Origin: Achatina immaculata
Taxonomy: Eukaryota > Mollusca > Gastropoda > Stylommatophora > Achatinidae
Length of the DNA: 64,000 nt
NCBI GenBank assembly: GCA_009760885.1
Contig: CM019697.1
Coordinates: forward strand, 31,959,762-32,023,761
Reading direction: 5' to 3'
The notes beneath the pieces are model-generated. The model did no database searches. It was not told the origin of the DNA and saw only the letters and a list, made by a program, of their open reading frames with translations. The translations under genes were made by a program, and so were the position numbers. Shown piece by piece: positions 1 through 14,284 of the stretch (position 1 is its first letter; each line of letters starts with the position of its first letter).

Positions 1-325
1 AAAACTTCACTATTATAGTTTTCTTGAGTAATCTCCATCTGTCATTTCTACACTTATCTTTTTTATTTAACTACAATTTACTTTGCTTAAGTGAATTATA
101 CTTTGTGCCGTATTAGCATGTATTTTAAGTATTTATGCAGTGTATTTGATATCACCAAATGTGTTAAGACTCAGCTGACTGAGAATGGATTAAAGCAATG
201 TTTACATTATAACCAGTTACAACTTTTGCATGTTACAAATGTTACAGTGGAAGTAATTTTGTTTCTTGCTTTAAATTCGTCTTATCGATGTAACTTTTAA
301 TTTTAAATTAATGTAATTCTTAGGA

Positions 326-365
326 ATATATATATATATATCCACCACACGCACGCACGCATGCA

Positions 366-397
<32 letters not shown>
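326..397. repeat. (AT)n and (CACG)n/(CA)n microsatellite
   Basis: AT dinucleotides at 326-341, then CACG tetranucleotide units and CA units to 397. The rest of 1-1000 shows no gene; it is AT-rich with retroposon-like scraps. Confidence 0.9.
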
Positions 398-398
<1 letters not shown>

Positions 399-908
399 AT
401 GATAAACAACAGAGGTGGAAAGAAGAAAGTACAGAAAGCTTAAATATTCCATTATATGAATCAAATTGCGCAGCCCTATCAAGCAGTGTTATCACTAGGC
501 TAAATAGGCTTAAGTCTAGAAGCCTGGGTGGCCAGGGGGCCTGGCACGAATAAAAAAACAGGCTTTGTAAATAAAGATTATTCAAACAAATCATAGACAA
601 AGCACTTGCATGGGGAGGGGAGAGAGGAAACCAGCACCCCAGTCTCCAGACTGCAGGTTGAAGAATGGGTCCAGTAACCTAATCTCTGTGAGAAAAAAAA
701 AAAAAGAGATTAGTGTTACAAAACAGATAGAGAAGCCTCAACATTGGATAGATAAAATGGATTACGACCTTGGAACAACCATTAAGAGATTTGGAACATG
801 GAATACAAGAGCTTAAGCAGACAAGATGCAGCTAAAGGAATAGGGAGGAATGGAGACAAACTTCATTTGCAGCAAGGAGATTTAATAGTTCAGAAAGCTA
901 AAAAGACT

Positions 909-985
909 ACGAAGAAGAAGAAGTCAGAAGATGGTCGGTATAGGCCAGAGAGGGGTCTCACTTAGTTTAGCCTGGAAGCATACTG
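909..985 (+). repeat. Dispersed 72-bp repeat with GAA-rich start
   Basis: Starts GAAGAAGAAGTCAGAAGATG and ends TAGTTTAGCCTGGAAGCAT. The same sequence with one or two differences is at 3366-3436. Probably a retroposon tail fragment. Confidence 0.6.
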
Positions 986-1090
986 CTATCAAGACATTTA
1001 TTTGTCCCCTCAACACTGAAAAGTATGAGGGGTGATTGATAAGTTCTCAGCATAAGGTATAACGGATTATTTGTGGACAACTTTTTTGGG

Positions 1091-1600
1091 TTATTTCTCA
1101 ACATAGTCCCCTTGCAAGTTTATGCACTTAGTCCAGTGACCCTGGAGCATACGGATCCCTTCTTTGTAACAGTCAGCATCTTGTGCCAGTAGAAAGTAGT
1201 CTACAGCATGAATGATGTCATCTGAAGCAAATTTGCGATCACTGAGCTCCTTTTTAAGTGTGGTAAACAGATAATAGTCCAAAGGGGCCAAATCTGAGGA
1301 ATAAGGAGGATGTTCAAGAAACTGGAAGCCACATTCATGAATGACAGCCATTGCCATCGCCGACTTGTGAACTGGCGAATTGTCTTTATAAAAGATGACT
1401 CCTCTCATCAATTTCCTTCTACGCTTTTCCTTCAATTTGACCCGCAGTTGCTTTACAAGATTAGCGTAATAGGCCCCAGTGACCGTTCTGCACCTCTGGA
1501 GATAGTCTACCAAAAGCACACCTTCTGAATCCCAAAAGATGGAAGCTATCATTTTGCCTGCATGCAGTTGAAAAACTATCTGACTCCAGAATTGATACAT
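1091..1600 (-). pseudogene. mariner transposase, C-terminal catalytic part
   Basis: Reads FWDSEGVLLVDYLQRCRTVT, then VIFYKDNSPVHKS and HPPYSSDLAPLDYYLFTTLK. It is cut off at its upstream end by the LINE insertion at 1563; the first few codons of this frame are LINE sequence. Confidence 0.9.
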
Positions 1601-2199
1601 GTCCCATAGTAATTCTCACAGATGCAAGATCAGTACTGGAAGCTCTTCAGTGCAACAAACTACCAGATCTTAAGGATGCCTTGTCAAAAATTGGCTTACA
1701 ACATGGAGTCACTTTGCAGTGGATTCCCTCCCACTGTGGGATACCAGGCAACAAGAAAGCTGACCGTCTGGACAAAGAGGGCACTAAAATGGAGCAACCA
1801 GACATACCAATCACCTATAATCAGAAGAAAAGCATGATAAAAACCTACAGGAAGCCACAAACACCACCACGATGACTATCATATGCTAAACAGAAAGGAA
1901 CAAGTCACCATCTTCTGTCTCCGAACAGGACACAGTCGACTCCAAAGTCATATGTATACAAAGTTTAAGGTTGGTACTACTAACCTATGTACATGTGCCC
2001 AGGTGCCCCAAACTGTGGAACATATCCTCCAAAACTGCACCAACTATGAGACACTGAGAAATAATTACTGGCCCAGTGAAACCACTCTAGAAGATAAGCT
2101 CTATGGTTCCATACATGAATTACAAAAAAACAGTGAAAATTTGTCCAAGAGACAGGACTGCAGATATAGACAGACACTGCGAACGAAGAAGAAGAAGAC
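1563..2199 (+). mobile_element. 5'-truncated I-type LINE (family B, RNase H end) inserted in mariner
   Basis: Encodes the RNase H end [20 protein letters not shown], then [18 protein letters not shown] and [17 protein letters not shown], with a (GAA)n tail. It is flanked by the 10-bp repeat TTTGCCTGCA at 1553-1562 and 2200-2209. Stops and a frameshift near 1870 show it is dead. It is close to the copies at 34583-35390 and 48579-49726. Confidence 0.88.
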
Positions 2200-2447
2200 T
2201 TTGCCTGCAGACAGAGCCACCCTTGCTTTCTTTGGAAGTGGTGATCCATGATATTTTCACTGCTTTGACTGTTCTTTGGTTTCTGGTTGAAAATGATGAA
2301 CCCGAGTCTCATCTGTAGTCACAAATTGCCGAAGAAACTTTTCAGGATCTACAGAAAAATGGCCAAGATTGTCTCTTGACATGTTGAGATGCTGTCGGTT
2401 GTGATCAGCTCCAAGAAGTTTCAGGACCCATCAAGCAGAGACCTTTG

Positions 2448-2804
2448 TCATTTGAAGATCATTGTGAATAATGGCATGAACACACTCCTGGGAGATGCCC
2501 AACTCAGTAGCAATGTTAACCACTCAGTTAGTCGTTGATCCTCCATTATCATGTCATGGATTCTGCCGGTGGTTTCATCGGTGGTTACCGTTCTTGGTCT
2601 TCCTGGATGGGGATCATCTTCCAGACTCTCCCTTCCACGTTTGAATTGAGCTCCCTGTTTCTTCACTGTGCAGTAAGACGGGGAACTCTCCCGTAGAGTC
2701 TCCACCATATCCTCATGGATCTCCTTCGATGATAAGCCCTTGATGCAGAGGTAGCGAATGACTGCTCGATAAGAAATTTTATCCATTTTCTCAATTTCTG
2801 CCAT
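2448..2804 (-). pseudogene. mariner transposase, N-terminal DNA-binding part
   Basis: Reads ISYRAVIRYLCIKGLSSKEI, then YCTVKKQGAQFKRGRESLED and DPHPGRPRTVTTDE, the paired HTH and linker of mariner transposases. After about residue 95 the frame shifts and continues degenerately to 2210. Confidence 0.85.
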
Positions 2805-3033
2805 CCTTTACCACTTCAGTAGCCTGTAAAAAACAACTGGTTGTAGTTAATTTCTTGAAACTTTGTGTTTAATCTTACATTAACCTGATCTACAAATGTA
2901 CCTAATATAAACTGTGTGTTTCTAGTATTTGTATCTTATGTCAAGAACTTATCAATCACTCCTCTTATGTTAGGAAGAAGACAAGACAAGATAAAATAAG
3001 ACAAACAAAGGACTTTTCAAAAAGGAATAAAAC

Positions 3034-3130
3034 CTCAGTTCCATCTGGTCCTTGAAGCTTGTAAGGAGCTGCTCCTTAAAATGAGTTAGCTCAGCCTTGT
3101 CTGACTTCCTCTGGGATTCCATCACTTCAG
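3034..3130 (-). CDS. KIF19: KIF19 exon: stalk segment
   Basis: 97 bases, phase 1 to phase 2. It reads [20 protein letters not shown] then [12 protein letters not shown], matching the KIF19 stalk pattern REQLASAFQEQMDVR. The remaining stalk and tail exons are not in the window. Confidence 0.85.
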
Positions 3131-6100
3131 CTACCAAAAGAAAAAAAAGACCCATGTAATCTCTTTATTAGTTTATACTTATATGATCCAGCAGTCTTTG
3201 AAGCACAAGTTACCTAAAAGTCATACACATTACTGTAAATTAATTACAAAATGAGAAATTTTTTTAAAAATTTTATGCGTAACTAGATCAGCAGTGATCA
3301 AGAAAAGAAGATGGGCATATATGGGTCATGTAATGAGAAGAAACAATCAGAAAATCACCATCAAATGGTGAAGAAGAAGTCAGAAGATGGTCGGTATAGG
3401 TCAGAGAGGGGTCTCACTTAGTTTAGCCTGGAAGCATGGGTGGCCAGGGGAAAATAGGCTGACTCTGACATACCCTAAAGAGAACACTGACAAGAGAGGC
3501 TAAGATGACTGGCATTAAATCCCTTAATGAGACTGAGATGAGGCTCATGGCAAGACACATTGCAAGCCCTATGTGATGCGTGACAGCATGGAAAGATGTT
3601 AGATATAAGGTCTATATAAAATGTATGTGTTTGTTCCTTGAAAAAGTGCTGCCGAATAGTATTTTATCCTAAAGCTCCTTTAGAACACAAACAAGAAAAC
3701 TCAAAGACTCACACTGTACTGCTTGAATACTGGCCACTGAATATTTCTGCTGTGACTGCTCTGTTAGTTTTGTTCTTAATCTCAAGATTTCATCTCGCAA
3801 TTCCGATATGATGCTGGAGTACTGAGCAATATGATAGGCAACATCTGTGACATTGCGGCGCACCTGCCCAACAATATTTTAGAACATCAAAGGTTACAGT
3901 TTTTAAAGCTAAGAAATGTGATACAGAAATTATTCATGTACTGCTGTACTTTCCAGTTAATTGATGTTTATACTTTCTGGTATTGTTTATTTCATTTACT
4001 TCATATACATTTCTATATTCACAAATAAGGCAGCTGAAATATGTATCAATGAGGCAAAATTGGAAGAGGTGGAGAGTTTTAAATATCTTGGATCATTACT
4101 AACTAATAGAGGAGATACAATGTGGGAAATTAAAAGGAGGGCATCTATCTTCTTCAAAAAGTAAAACAACTAAAGAATCTGTGGAGAGGAATAGAAAGAG
4201 CTACAAAAATAAGATTTTTAAGGGCATGCATTTTTTACATTGCAACATATGCCTGTGAGACCTGGACACTTAACAAAACAGCTCAGAAACACATAAATGC
4301 CTTTGAATGTAAATGCTACAGAAGAGTTCTTCAAATATCATGGACACAGAAAAGAATAAATATATCCATACTACAAGAACTTAATATTGAAGAAGGTTGG
4401 TTAATAAAGAGGATTAAAGAGAGAAAACTTAAATATTTTGGACACATTAAACATCATGATAATTTAGAAAAGACAGTCTTGGAAGGGTACATATGGGAAA
4501 AAGAAAAAGAGGAAAACCACAGTGAAGATGGCTGCAAGACATGCAAATGGACGCATCAGCAGCAGGGCATCTTGCTTACAACCAAGAGGCCCACAGGAGA
4601 GCTGTTAGGAAGACAAAGTTCCACAAATGACATGCAAATGACTGACTGACACTTCTATATTGTCAAGTATGGTCCTTTTATGGGCAGGAAACTACTGAAG
4701 AGAGTGAAACAACAATACAGCTTCTCAGATCATCAGAGAAGTACCCCATTCCCTCAGGCAGGCATTTCAGCCCTTTAAACTTCTGATGCTCTACAGGGGA
4801 TGAGTCCCTCTGGGTCATGATATTCACTTCGTCTCTTTTGTGACTTCAACATTTTGATTAATGTTTGTTGCATGTCTTGAAGCTGGGGGATATGTGATTA
4901 ATTGGGATGTGTGATTAATGTTTGTTGCAGATCATGAAGCTGGGGAATGTGTGATTAATTAGGATGTGTGATTAATGTTTGCTGCAGATCTTGAAGCTGG
5001 GGAATGTGTGATTAACTGGGATGTGTGATTAATGTTTGCTGCAGATCTTGAAGCTGGGGAATGTGTGATTAACTGGGATGTGTGATTTATGTTTGCTGCA
5101 GATCTTGAAGCTGGGGAATATGTGATTAATTAGGATGTGTGATTAATGTTTGTTGCAGATCTTGAAGCTGGGTAACGTGTGATTAACTGGGATGTGTGAT
5201 TTATGTTTGCTGCAGATCTTGAAGCTGGGGAATGTGTGATTAATGTTTGTTGCAGATTTTGAAGCTGGGGAACATATAATTAACATCTGCTACAGATCTA
5301 GAACATCAGGAATGTGTGATTGTTTGTTGCAGACCTTGAAGCTAGGGAATACGTGATTAATGGGAATGTGTGATTAAATGTTTGTTGCAGATCCAGAAGA
5401 TGGGGAACCTGCTGATTTTCTTCCAACAACAAGCTGTATTTTGACCTTTCATTACAGACTTCCTAGTATAAATGATGGAGGGTATATTTTCCCCCTTATG
5501 ACAGCAACATGCCACCAAAAATATCCTGTTTTTACCTACAGCATCTGTGTGTCATTTATGACTCTCCAGCCTCAACTGTACACAATCTCTTGGCACTCTG
5601 CAGTATGTTGTGAGTTTAAAAGTTACCTCTGTTACTTAATCTGCTTATAATTTTGTTAAATAAATATAAAGATCTCCATGTTCACATGATTTTATTTTTC
5701 CGTTATTAACTGATGGAAGCTTCAATATGAAATGCTTTTTTTTTATATAAATGTTTTTAAAAACGTAAAAAATAAATCATCTCAATATCTAAAATCTTGT
5801 GTTTATGAAAACACTACAAAATTTTTTCATGTGAAAAACATTACCTTTGTCAGGATGTGAAAAATATTACCTTTGTTTTGATATGTTTAGCTCTGTCTGC
5901 ATAGACAAGTGTGTTCCTGGACTCCTCAAACTGTGTACTGGCTGGACTGATGTGAGCAATCATGACTGTCTTACAGTTACCTCCCAGCGCATCTTTTAGG
6001 AGTCTAGTCAGTTTACTGTCTCTATAATTTATGTATTTGGGCCCATTTTTGTCACCTGAAAGTGATATCACATTTGCTTTTCAAAATGCTAAACAAAGTG

Positions 6101-6396
6101 ATACATATAACTCATTCAACATTTAAACTCTGAGACTTTGAGTTACAGATATTAAAAAAAAAAGGAGTTCATACTTAAAGATTCACAATAAAATCACAAA
6201 ATTTTGGTGAATTATTTAAAAGATGTAATGACAGAATCTCACAAAATGGAGCTTGTTTAAAGTTTACAGACTACAAATATTGTTCCACACAAGACGATGA
6301 CTAAAAACATAACACATTTATTAATTAAATGCGGTAATGTATCAGAAATGTCAGTTTTTTTTTAACAAACACATTAAATGTACATATAATCTCTCA

Positions 6397-6444
<48 letters not shown>

Positions 6445-9400
6445 TATAACATATATGAATATAATATTATATTTATATAATATAAATGAATGTGAATCCC
6501 AAAACAAGCTATCAAGTGGAACACAACAAGCCAAAGAAAAAGAGGCAGACCACGTGAAACTCTGAAGAGGACATTGTTAGGAGAGGCCAAATTAACAGGC
6601 ATAAAATCCTTTGATGAGGTTGAAAGACTCGCCGAAGACAGGAAAAACTGGCGAACTATTTTGCTAGCCCTATGTGACGTTTAATGGCATGGGAAGGATA
6701 TAATATATAAGATGTAAGATAATATAAATATATATATATATAAAATATAAGCAAATAAAGAAAGTTGATTATCTAAAAAAGCACCAAAATTATAAAAAAT
6801 AGAAACTTAAACACTCATTTCAATGCCTTAGCTTGTTTCTCCAATAATCTGCAAGCTAAATTGTGACTAATTTTAAAGTGAAACACTTTATATGCATTTT
6901 ATTCTTCCATAATGCTGACGCAGGACAAAGAAAAAAAAGATGTTGACCACACGAAACTCTGGAGAGAACATTGTTGAGAGAGGTTAAATTAGAGGGCATA
7001 AGATCCCTTGATGAGATTGAAAAAGTCGTCAAAAACAGAAAAATATGAACTACAATGCGAGCCCTATGTGATTTAACATTTAACAGCATGGGAAAAACAT
7101 AAGATAATGCTAACATTATAAAGTTTTGTGAATATAATTTCCTCCAAACATCTGATTCTTTAGAAAAAAAGAAACAGTAAGAAACACCAAAGTAACAGTA
7201 GAAAGTAAGGAAATCTGCCACCTAGAAAACATGGATTTTTATCTCACTGGCACACTTTATCATAATCAAGTATGAGCGTGGTACTTTTATGAACAGCCCT
7301 TGAACATAGTATACTTTCTGGACATGCCACTAAACTAATTCTAAAAAAAAAAAAAAAAGGTATATTAGCATGCTATTAATCTGAACAAAGACAAAAAGTA
7401 AAAAAGAATGGGAAATACAGATCACAATATATGAAGGTACTGTGCAGTGATCAATGTTTTGAACTGAAATAACCTTGACTGAAAAAAAAAAAAAAGTGAA
7501 AAATGCTCAAAGCAATATCTAGTTTTGGCTGCATAGCTGCAGCTAGTGAATTTATCTATAGAAGATATAAAGCAACTGAAGGACAGAGCCATCCAAAATT
7601 ATTTTATTTAACAATGATTATGCATTCATCTACACAAGACTAATTTTTTGCCAAATATCCATTTTCACTTTATACTGGCAGTTGTAAAGTACACTTTAAT
7701 GTGACTCATATTGCAGGTAGGTATTTCCACTTTCAAATTCTAGTTTTTAATTCCACTACCAAGTTTGGTTTTTAATCTCACTATCAAGTTTGACTTTTAA
7801 CCTTACTACCAAGTTTGGTTTTCAACCTTGGTTTTTAATTTCACTACTGGTTTTTAATCTCACTATCCAGGAAATCAAGAACCTCGGAATCAACTTGCAC
7901 TCTAGATAAGTCAAAAGGTGTTCATATTTCAAATACAATACATCCCTACTGTACAGTGACTGATGGCACCTCTTCTGTATTGATTTGCCATTATTATTAT
8001 GAAGTGAGTTGAGATCTTCTTTGGTGTATTACAAAAGTCATCATCTATCTATCCATATCCTTGGTTAGTTATTGGATAAGCAATCACCAACAATCACATA
8101 TATATAATGTGTACATATATATATACTATACATATATATATATGCAGACTATATGGAAATCACAAAAACTAAACATAAATATGAAAATCAGGATATTTAA
8201 GAGTAATGTTCTAAGTGTACTACTCTATGGAAGTGAATGCTGGAAAATCACCAAAACCATAGAAAACAAGTTGAATTCTTTCCAGACTAAATGTTTATGA
8301 AGAATTAGAAAAATATTTTGGCCAAACACCATAAGAAATAACATCTTATTAGCAGAAATGCAGATGAAACCACTGACAACAATTATTGAGGAAAGACGCT
8401 GGCGATGGTTGGGACATGTGCTCCGAATGACTGACAACTCACTACCAAAAATAGCACTAAGATGGACACCACAGGGGAGCAGAAGTAAGGGTAGACCAAA
8501 AGAGACATGGAGAAGAACAACAGAAAGGATGTTGAGCAATAGAGGGCTCACCTGGGCAAGAGCAGAAAAAAAGGCGAAGGACAGGCATTTGTGGAAAACC
8601 CTTGCGGAAGCCCCATGTGCCCTGGGCACTTAAGGTTCAGAGAGAGAGAGATATATATACTATATATATATATATACATACACTATATATATATACATAT
8701 ACTATATATATATATATATAAGAAATCATACTGAAGTGTGAGACATGGCCAGAGGACACAAGATTTGGGCAAAAGCTTTGGGGCTCCTATCAGGATCTGG
8801 AGAGGACTGCGGGCTTTGTCATGTCAACAGGGATCAGGATCTGATGTGACCAACAACCTCGAACACAGAAGAAGAAGAAAAATCACCATCCCATCTAATA
8901 CACCTAGTGGCATCTTACAGCAACAAATTCTCTCTGCCTTCCATGGTCTTTAACAAGACCTGCAAAATCTCTTGAATAAAGTCGCCAAAGAAAGTGAACA
9001 GAAAGGCCTTACTTTGAACATCAAAAAGACAGAGACTATGGTTATATCTAAGAAACAGAATCCACCAGCATGCAGTATTAAATTAAACGGAACTGTTCTA
9101 AAGCAGGTGCAGAAATTCAAATACCTTGGAGCAGTAATAACTTCAGATGGGAAATGCAGAACAGAAATTAGGAACAGAATAGGCCAAGCAAAGACTGCAT
9201 TTCAGAGAATGAGAAACATATTGACCAACACATCCTTATCAATGAATGTTAGAAAACGAGTCCTAAAATGCTATATTGAACCTATCTTGTTATATGGAAG
9301 TGAATCATGGACAATAGGCAAGTCTGCACAAAAATCATTGGAAGCAGCAGAAATGTGGTTTATTAGAAGAATGTTGCGAATCCCCTGGACAGCAAAAATA

Positions 9401-12400
9401 ACTAATGAAGAATGTAGGAGAAGAGCTGGAGAGACAAAAAACCTTGTCAAAAAGATAAGAGAGAGACAATGTACTTTCATAGGACATGCAATGAGAAGAG
9501 GGGGCATTGAAAATATTATAACAACTGGAAAAATAGAAGGAAGAAGATCAAGAGGAAGACCAAGAGAAATGATACTGGACAGTCTGACGGGATGGTGTGA
9601 GAGGAGATCACCAACTGAGCTGATGGCCTGCATGAAGGATCGGGTACTCTGGAGAAGCATAATAGCCAACGCCAGTCGGCACGGCACATGATGATGATGA
9701 TGATGATTCCATGGTTTGTGGCCTTGTAATGTGACCCAGCTATGTGCGTGCTACTCATTTCTGGTTCTACGTTTCTCCACTAGGTAGCCTTTGGTCAGCC
9801 TCTCTTTTTTCCATTGGGTGTCCATCTCAAGGCTACATTAGTGATGCTGCTGGGATCCCTTTGGAGCATGTAACCAATCCATTTCTTGTGGGTTTTTTTT
9901 TGTGTTGTTGCTATTATGACATGTAGGTCTTCTTGCTCACATTGGACAAGTAGGTCTCCTTTATTTATCGTTTATAGCCTGTAAATATTCAAAATCTGAT
10001 TGTTTGGAGTATATATAATCTAGAGAAGACCCTGTCTTGGAAGGGTACACAATGGGAAAAAGAAAGAAAGGAAGACCAAGGCAAAGATGGCTGCAAAACA
10101 TCGTTGATGATCTGCAAATGGATGCATCAGCTGCAGGCCATCTTGCTCACAACTGAGAGGCCTACAGGAGTGCTGTTAGGGAGGCAAAGTTCCGCAAGGG
10201 TCATAGAAATGAATGAAAGAATGATTGTTTGGAATGAGAATAACCCACTCATTTGTTAGAAAAGTGCATAACTTTATTAACTCTTTGACTGCCATAGTCA
10301 ATATCGAGATAACTTCTGTTAGTCTAGTGACTGCCATGTTCGTTATAGCGATTTTGTTTCGTTGCAATGTAAAACTATTGTAAAACTTTTTATTGTACAT
10401 GATTTATCTGCGTATGTCTGGTGACCTTTCACAGTTCAATCTAAAGCATGGCTAACAACCGAGTGAAATAGATGTTTTACCGGAGAAATTTCAGTATTTA
10501 TTGTGATTTCGGTGGCATAAGGACATGTCCTATGACCCGATCACTGTTCCTGAATGTACCCCAAGTACATCTAGACCTATTAAATGGACTGGAGAAGTAG
10601 TTAGATGGTTATTTCAGACATTATTTTACTGAGAATGCCACCACACGATGAGATCGGGCAAAAATTTAGGTAGATCTGGAAATCGTCGATGGTAAACACT
10701 GTACATCTAGGCATCGCCAATGGTAAGCACTATACAATTATCAGCTAAAATCATCATACTACTTCTTTTTTCCTAAAAAACTCTTCATTTATGAAATCTT
10801 CTTACATTTACAACTATTTTCATGCATAATATGTATAAAGTGGAAATACTTTGTACATTCACTTTTACAACTATACCCCCTATACATATCAAGACTGTGC
10901 TTTTTTGTATGGCACTGGCGGGAACGTCTGCGTTTTTTTTTCTGGGCCCGGGAAGAGTTAAGAGAACCACAGCTTTATGGACATAATTCCAAATATTCAA
11001 ACCTCTGGGTCTTATCTTTGGCCAGCAGTGCACTAACCACTAAGCTACCACGTCTGCTACCTTCCCACATCTTCAACAAAAATAGCAACCAATCAATGAA
11101 TGACAAAGGAGTAAACTTACTAAGAGCATTGATACAATTGCCAAGGGCTAAGAGTGAGCGATTTATGTGAGCTCCTTCTACCATCCTCTTTCCTCTGTTA
11201 TGTGTGTTTGCCGCTCGTTCTGACCCAGCCAAGTCAACCAGGAACAGGCGACCTGTGCGGACTTCCTGCATCACATTGCGGATCCTGCTCCGCTGCTTGA
11301 CGGTGACTTGAAGAATAGCATGTGATCTGGAAGATGTTGCATTGGCAGCCGTTGGCTCTTGTGTTCTCTCCAAATTACCCTTGACCAACATTCCCATTAC
11401 CTGCACGGTAAATACACAGTCATCAAGATAACACAATAAATTCCTCAAAAGTTTTCTTCAGTTTTCTTTCAGTTTCAAAACTGTTTTAATGAAGCCTCCA
11501 TTTTTCTCTGAAATGATGTTACTTTATACATAAGCATCCTGAATGTATTTTCTGTGTTTTCCTATGTGAAAACAGATGCCTACTTTGACTGGCAAAAATT
11601 CTGTTACAGCTCTTTAGTGGCTTGTACTAATGTACTACTAATATTTTCTAATGTTTGTCCCTGACAGTGCTTGATGATTTTGGAGAAACAGGATATCAAT
11701 GGCTGTGTGATGATTTAACAAATTTGTCTTCATAAACTAAAAATATATTCTACAGTAGAAAATTTACAGAATGTTATTTATCAAGTTCATGTAGTGAGGA
11801 ATATAACTAATGAACCTCACTAAAAGAAAGGTAAGACTGATATACAGTAGATGAAGCTTCTAAGACTGAAGGTACTGGGTTCTACTTCTGAGATCCTCCT
11901 TCCAAGGAACTGTCTGGACTGCAGTGATGATAACCCTGCAACATCTTGTTTGTGATGATCTTGTTGCCACATCACCAGGTAGATATGAGGATGCCAATGT
12001 GTACATCCTGTAACACAGACATCACACTGAATGTGGACTGAGTTGTTTGGTGGCCTTTAACTTTCTGGAGCATGAACTTAAGAAGCAAGAATTTCAGCAA
12101 GCTTCACTACCATACAGTTATAAGTCCATCCACAATTAGCATTTTATTCCGGCAGCCTGCAATTATCATAACAACCAGCTCACAGAGACCACTGCTTAGA
12201 TGTATACAGGGTATAAACCAGTTGCTGGTCCTAATGATCATATCCTTTTTCCAACATAATTAGCCCTCCACAGCAAAGTGACAAGAGATGATGATGATGA
12301 TAGCAAAAATGACAAGATATACAAAACACAAATATCTTCAGCTGATCTTATCACAGCCTTTCATATTCATCCAAAACTGTCCATTTTTTTTAAAAATAAA

Positions 12401-14241
12401 AACAAACAAATAAACAAACAAACTGACAAGAGTCATGAAACACAAACCTCTTCTGTCGACCTTGCTGTGACCTCTGATATCCCTGCAACCTGCACATTTC
12501 CTTTTGCATCTTCCCTGAGTTCTAGAAAACCTGAGTCTGGGTTCAAGAGGTCACGTATCATTTCATTGTATATCTGAAAGGGAACCAAGCAGCCAAAGCT
12601 CTCATACACACATCATTACCATATAAAAGCATCACCTAATGCCCTTTATAAATATTTCACCTTTTAAGGATTAACAAAGCTTGAAAATCATCTGATGCAG
12701 AAACTCAGCTGGCAGTATTTATACACTGAACTGCTATTATTATAATCTTAGTGAGTGTGCATGGTAATCTGCAATCCATCTTCTGTGGACATCATCATCA
12801 CCATTCACTCCCTTGGGGGCATAGGCCACAGATAAAGGTTCTCCGGCTGTCCCTGTTCTTGGACTTGTTCTCTACTTCCTTCCATGTGTATCCCCTGTCT
12901 CTGAGCACTGTCATAATTTCCCTTCTCCAAGTGGTCTTCCTCAATTTCTATTCCCCTGAGGATTCCATGTCAGTGTCTGTCTATTTATGCTGGCGTCAGG
13001 TTTCCTCAGTGTGTGGCCAATCAACCTCCATTTCCTAGACACATATGTAGGCTCATAGGCTCTTGTCTGGATCTTTCCCAGACCTCCTTGTTCCTGATCT
13101 TGTCCTGCCATTTTAATATTTAAAATCTTCCTCAAGTAGTAGTTCATGAACGTTTGTATCCTCTGTTGTATTGCCTTAGTCATCACCCATGTCTCTGAAC
13201 CATACAGCAGGACAATCTTTACAATTTGTATTAAAAAACCTAATTTTAGTTCCTGTTTTGATGTTCTTTGATGCCCATATTTTGTTAAGTTGGATAAATG
13301 CCATTCTGGCCTTGGTTATTCTAGATTTAACATCCTTTTCCGTTCCCCCAGATTTATCAACTATGTAGCCTAAAGCTGTGGAGATAACAAAGCTGAAAAA
13401 CTGACAGCTAAGATCAAGTACTGAACTCAGCTGACATATGACCTTGTCTGAGCTATCATTCAAAACTGCTGCTGAGAGTTTTCTCTATTCAGCAACTGGT
13501 TCTAGGTCACTAAAGACTTGCTTGTGTTATTTCATCTGTCAGTACATATTGTCCTGCTGGGTTTTTTTCACATACATTCACAGAAATATATCATACCAAA
13601 TAAAGTATGTTGTCTGTCCCTGATTTACAATTAGTATGCAACTCCTAGATGGCTCATGCAAATATCTGTTGCCTACCTGCAGATATATTTAAAAATATCA
13701 GGACTAGATGTGAAGCATGGACAGTACCCAAGAGCACTCAAAATCTTCTGGAAGCAACAGAGATGTGGCTCCTAAGAAGAATGAAGAGAATACCATGGAC
13801 AGTAACCAAGAGCACTCAAAATCTACTGGAAGCAACAGAGATGTGGCTCCTAAGAAGAATGAAGAGAACACCATGGACAGTAACCAAGAGCACTCAAAAT
13901 CTACTGGAAGCAACAGAGATGTGGCTCCTAAGAAGAATGAAGAGAATACCATGGACAGCCAAGAAAACAAATGAAGAGGTTCAAAGTGAGGCTGGGCAAA
14001 AGAGAGAAATTATGGCTAAATTCAGAACATGACAATCTAGATTTAGAGCACATGTTTTGAAAAGAGGCAAACTGGAACATCTAGTGACAAAACTGGAGGG
14101 AAGAGGGGACAGAGGGAGACAAATAAACAAGATACTTGACAGTCTAAAAGAGTGGTACAGAGCATTGACCAACACACATCTTATAGAAAGAACAAAGGAT
14201 AGATGGTGAAAATCAGTGACAACCAAAACCTGACTGGCATG

Positions 14242-14284
<43 letters not shown>

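Larger units (their letters stand above)
1026..2965 (-). mobile_element. mariner (DD34D) transposon, interrupted by a LINE
   Basis: The ends are imperfect inverted repeats (GGGGTGATTGATAAGTTCT at left; GGAGTGATTGATAAGTTCT at right when reversed), bordered by TA (1024-1025 and 2966-2967). The minus strand encodes a mariner transposase: N-terminal helix-turn-helix part at 2804-2448, a middle part near 2300-2210 (THxxPETKEQS-like), and the catalytic C-terminus at 1600-1091 with KDNSPVH, HPPYSSDLAPLDYYLF and NLQGDYVEK. There are 34 residues between the second and third aspartates (DD34D). The frame is broken in several places and by the insertion at 1563-2199. It is inactive. Confidence 0.9.

Noticed and set aside
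5378..5650. 90-codon open frame after the 57-bp repeat
   Set aside because: No recognisable domain and it starts inside the tandem repeat; probably chance.
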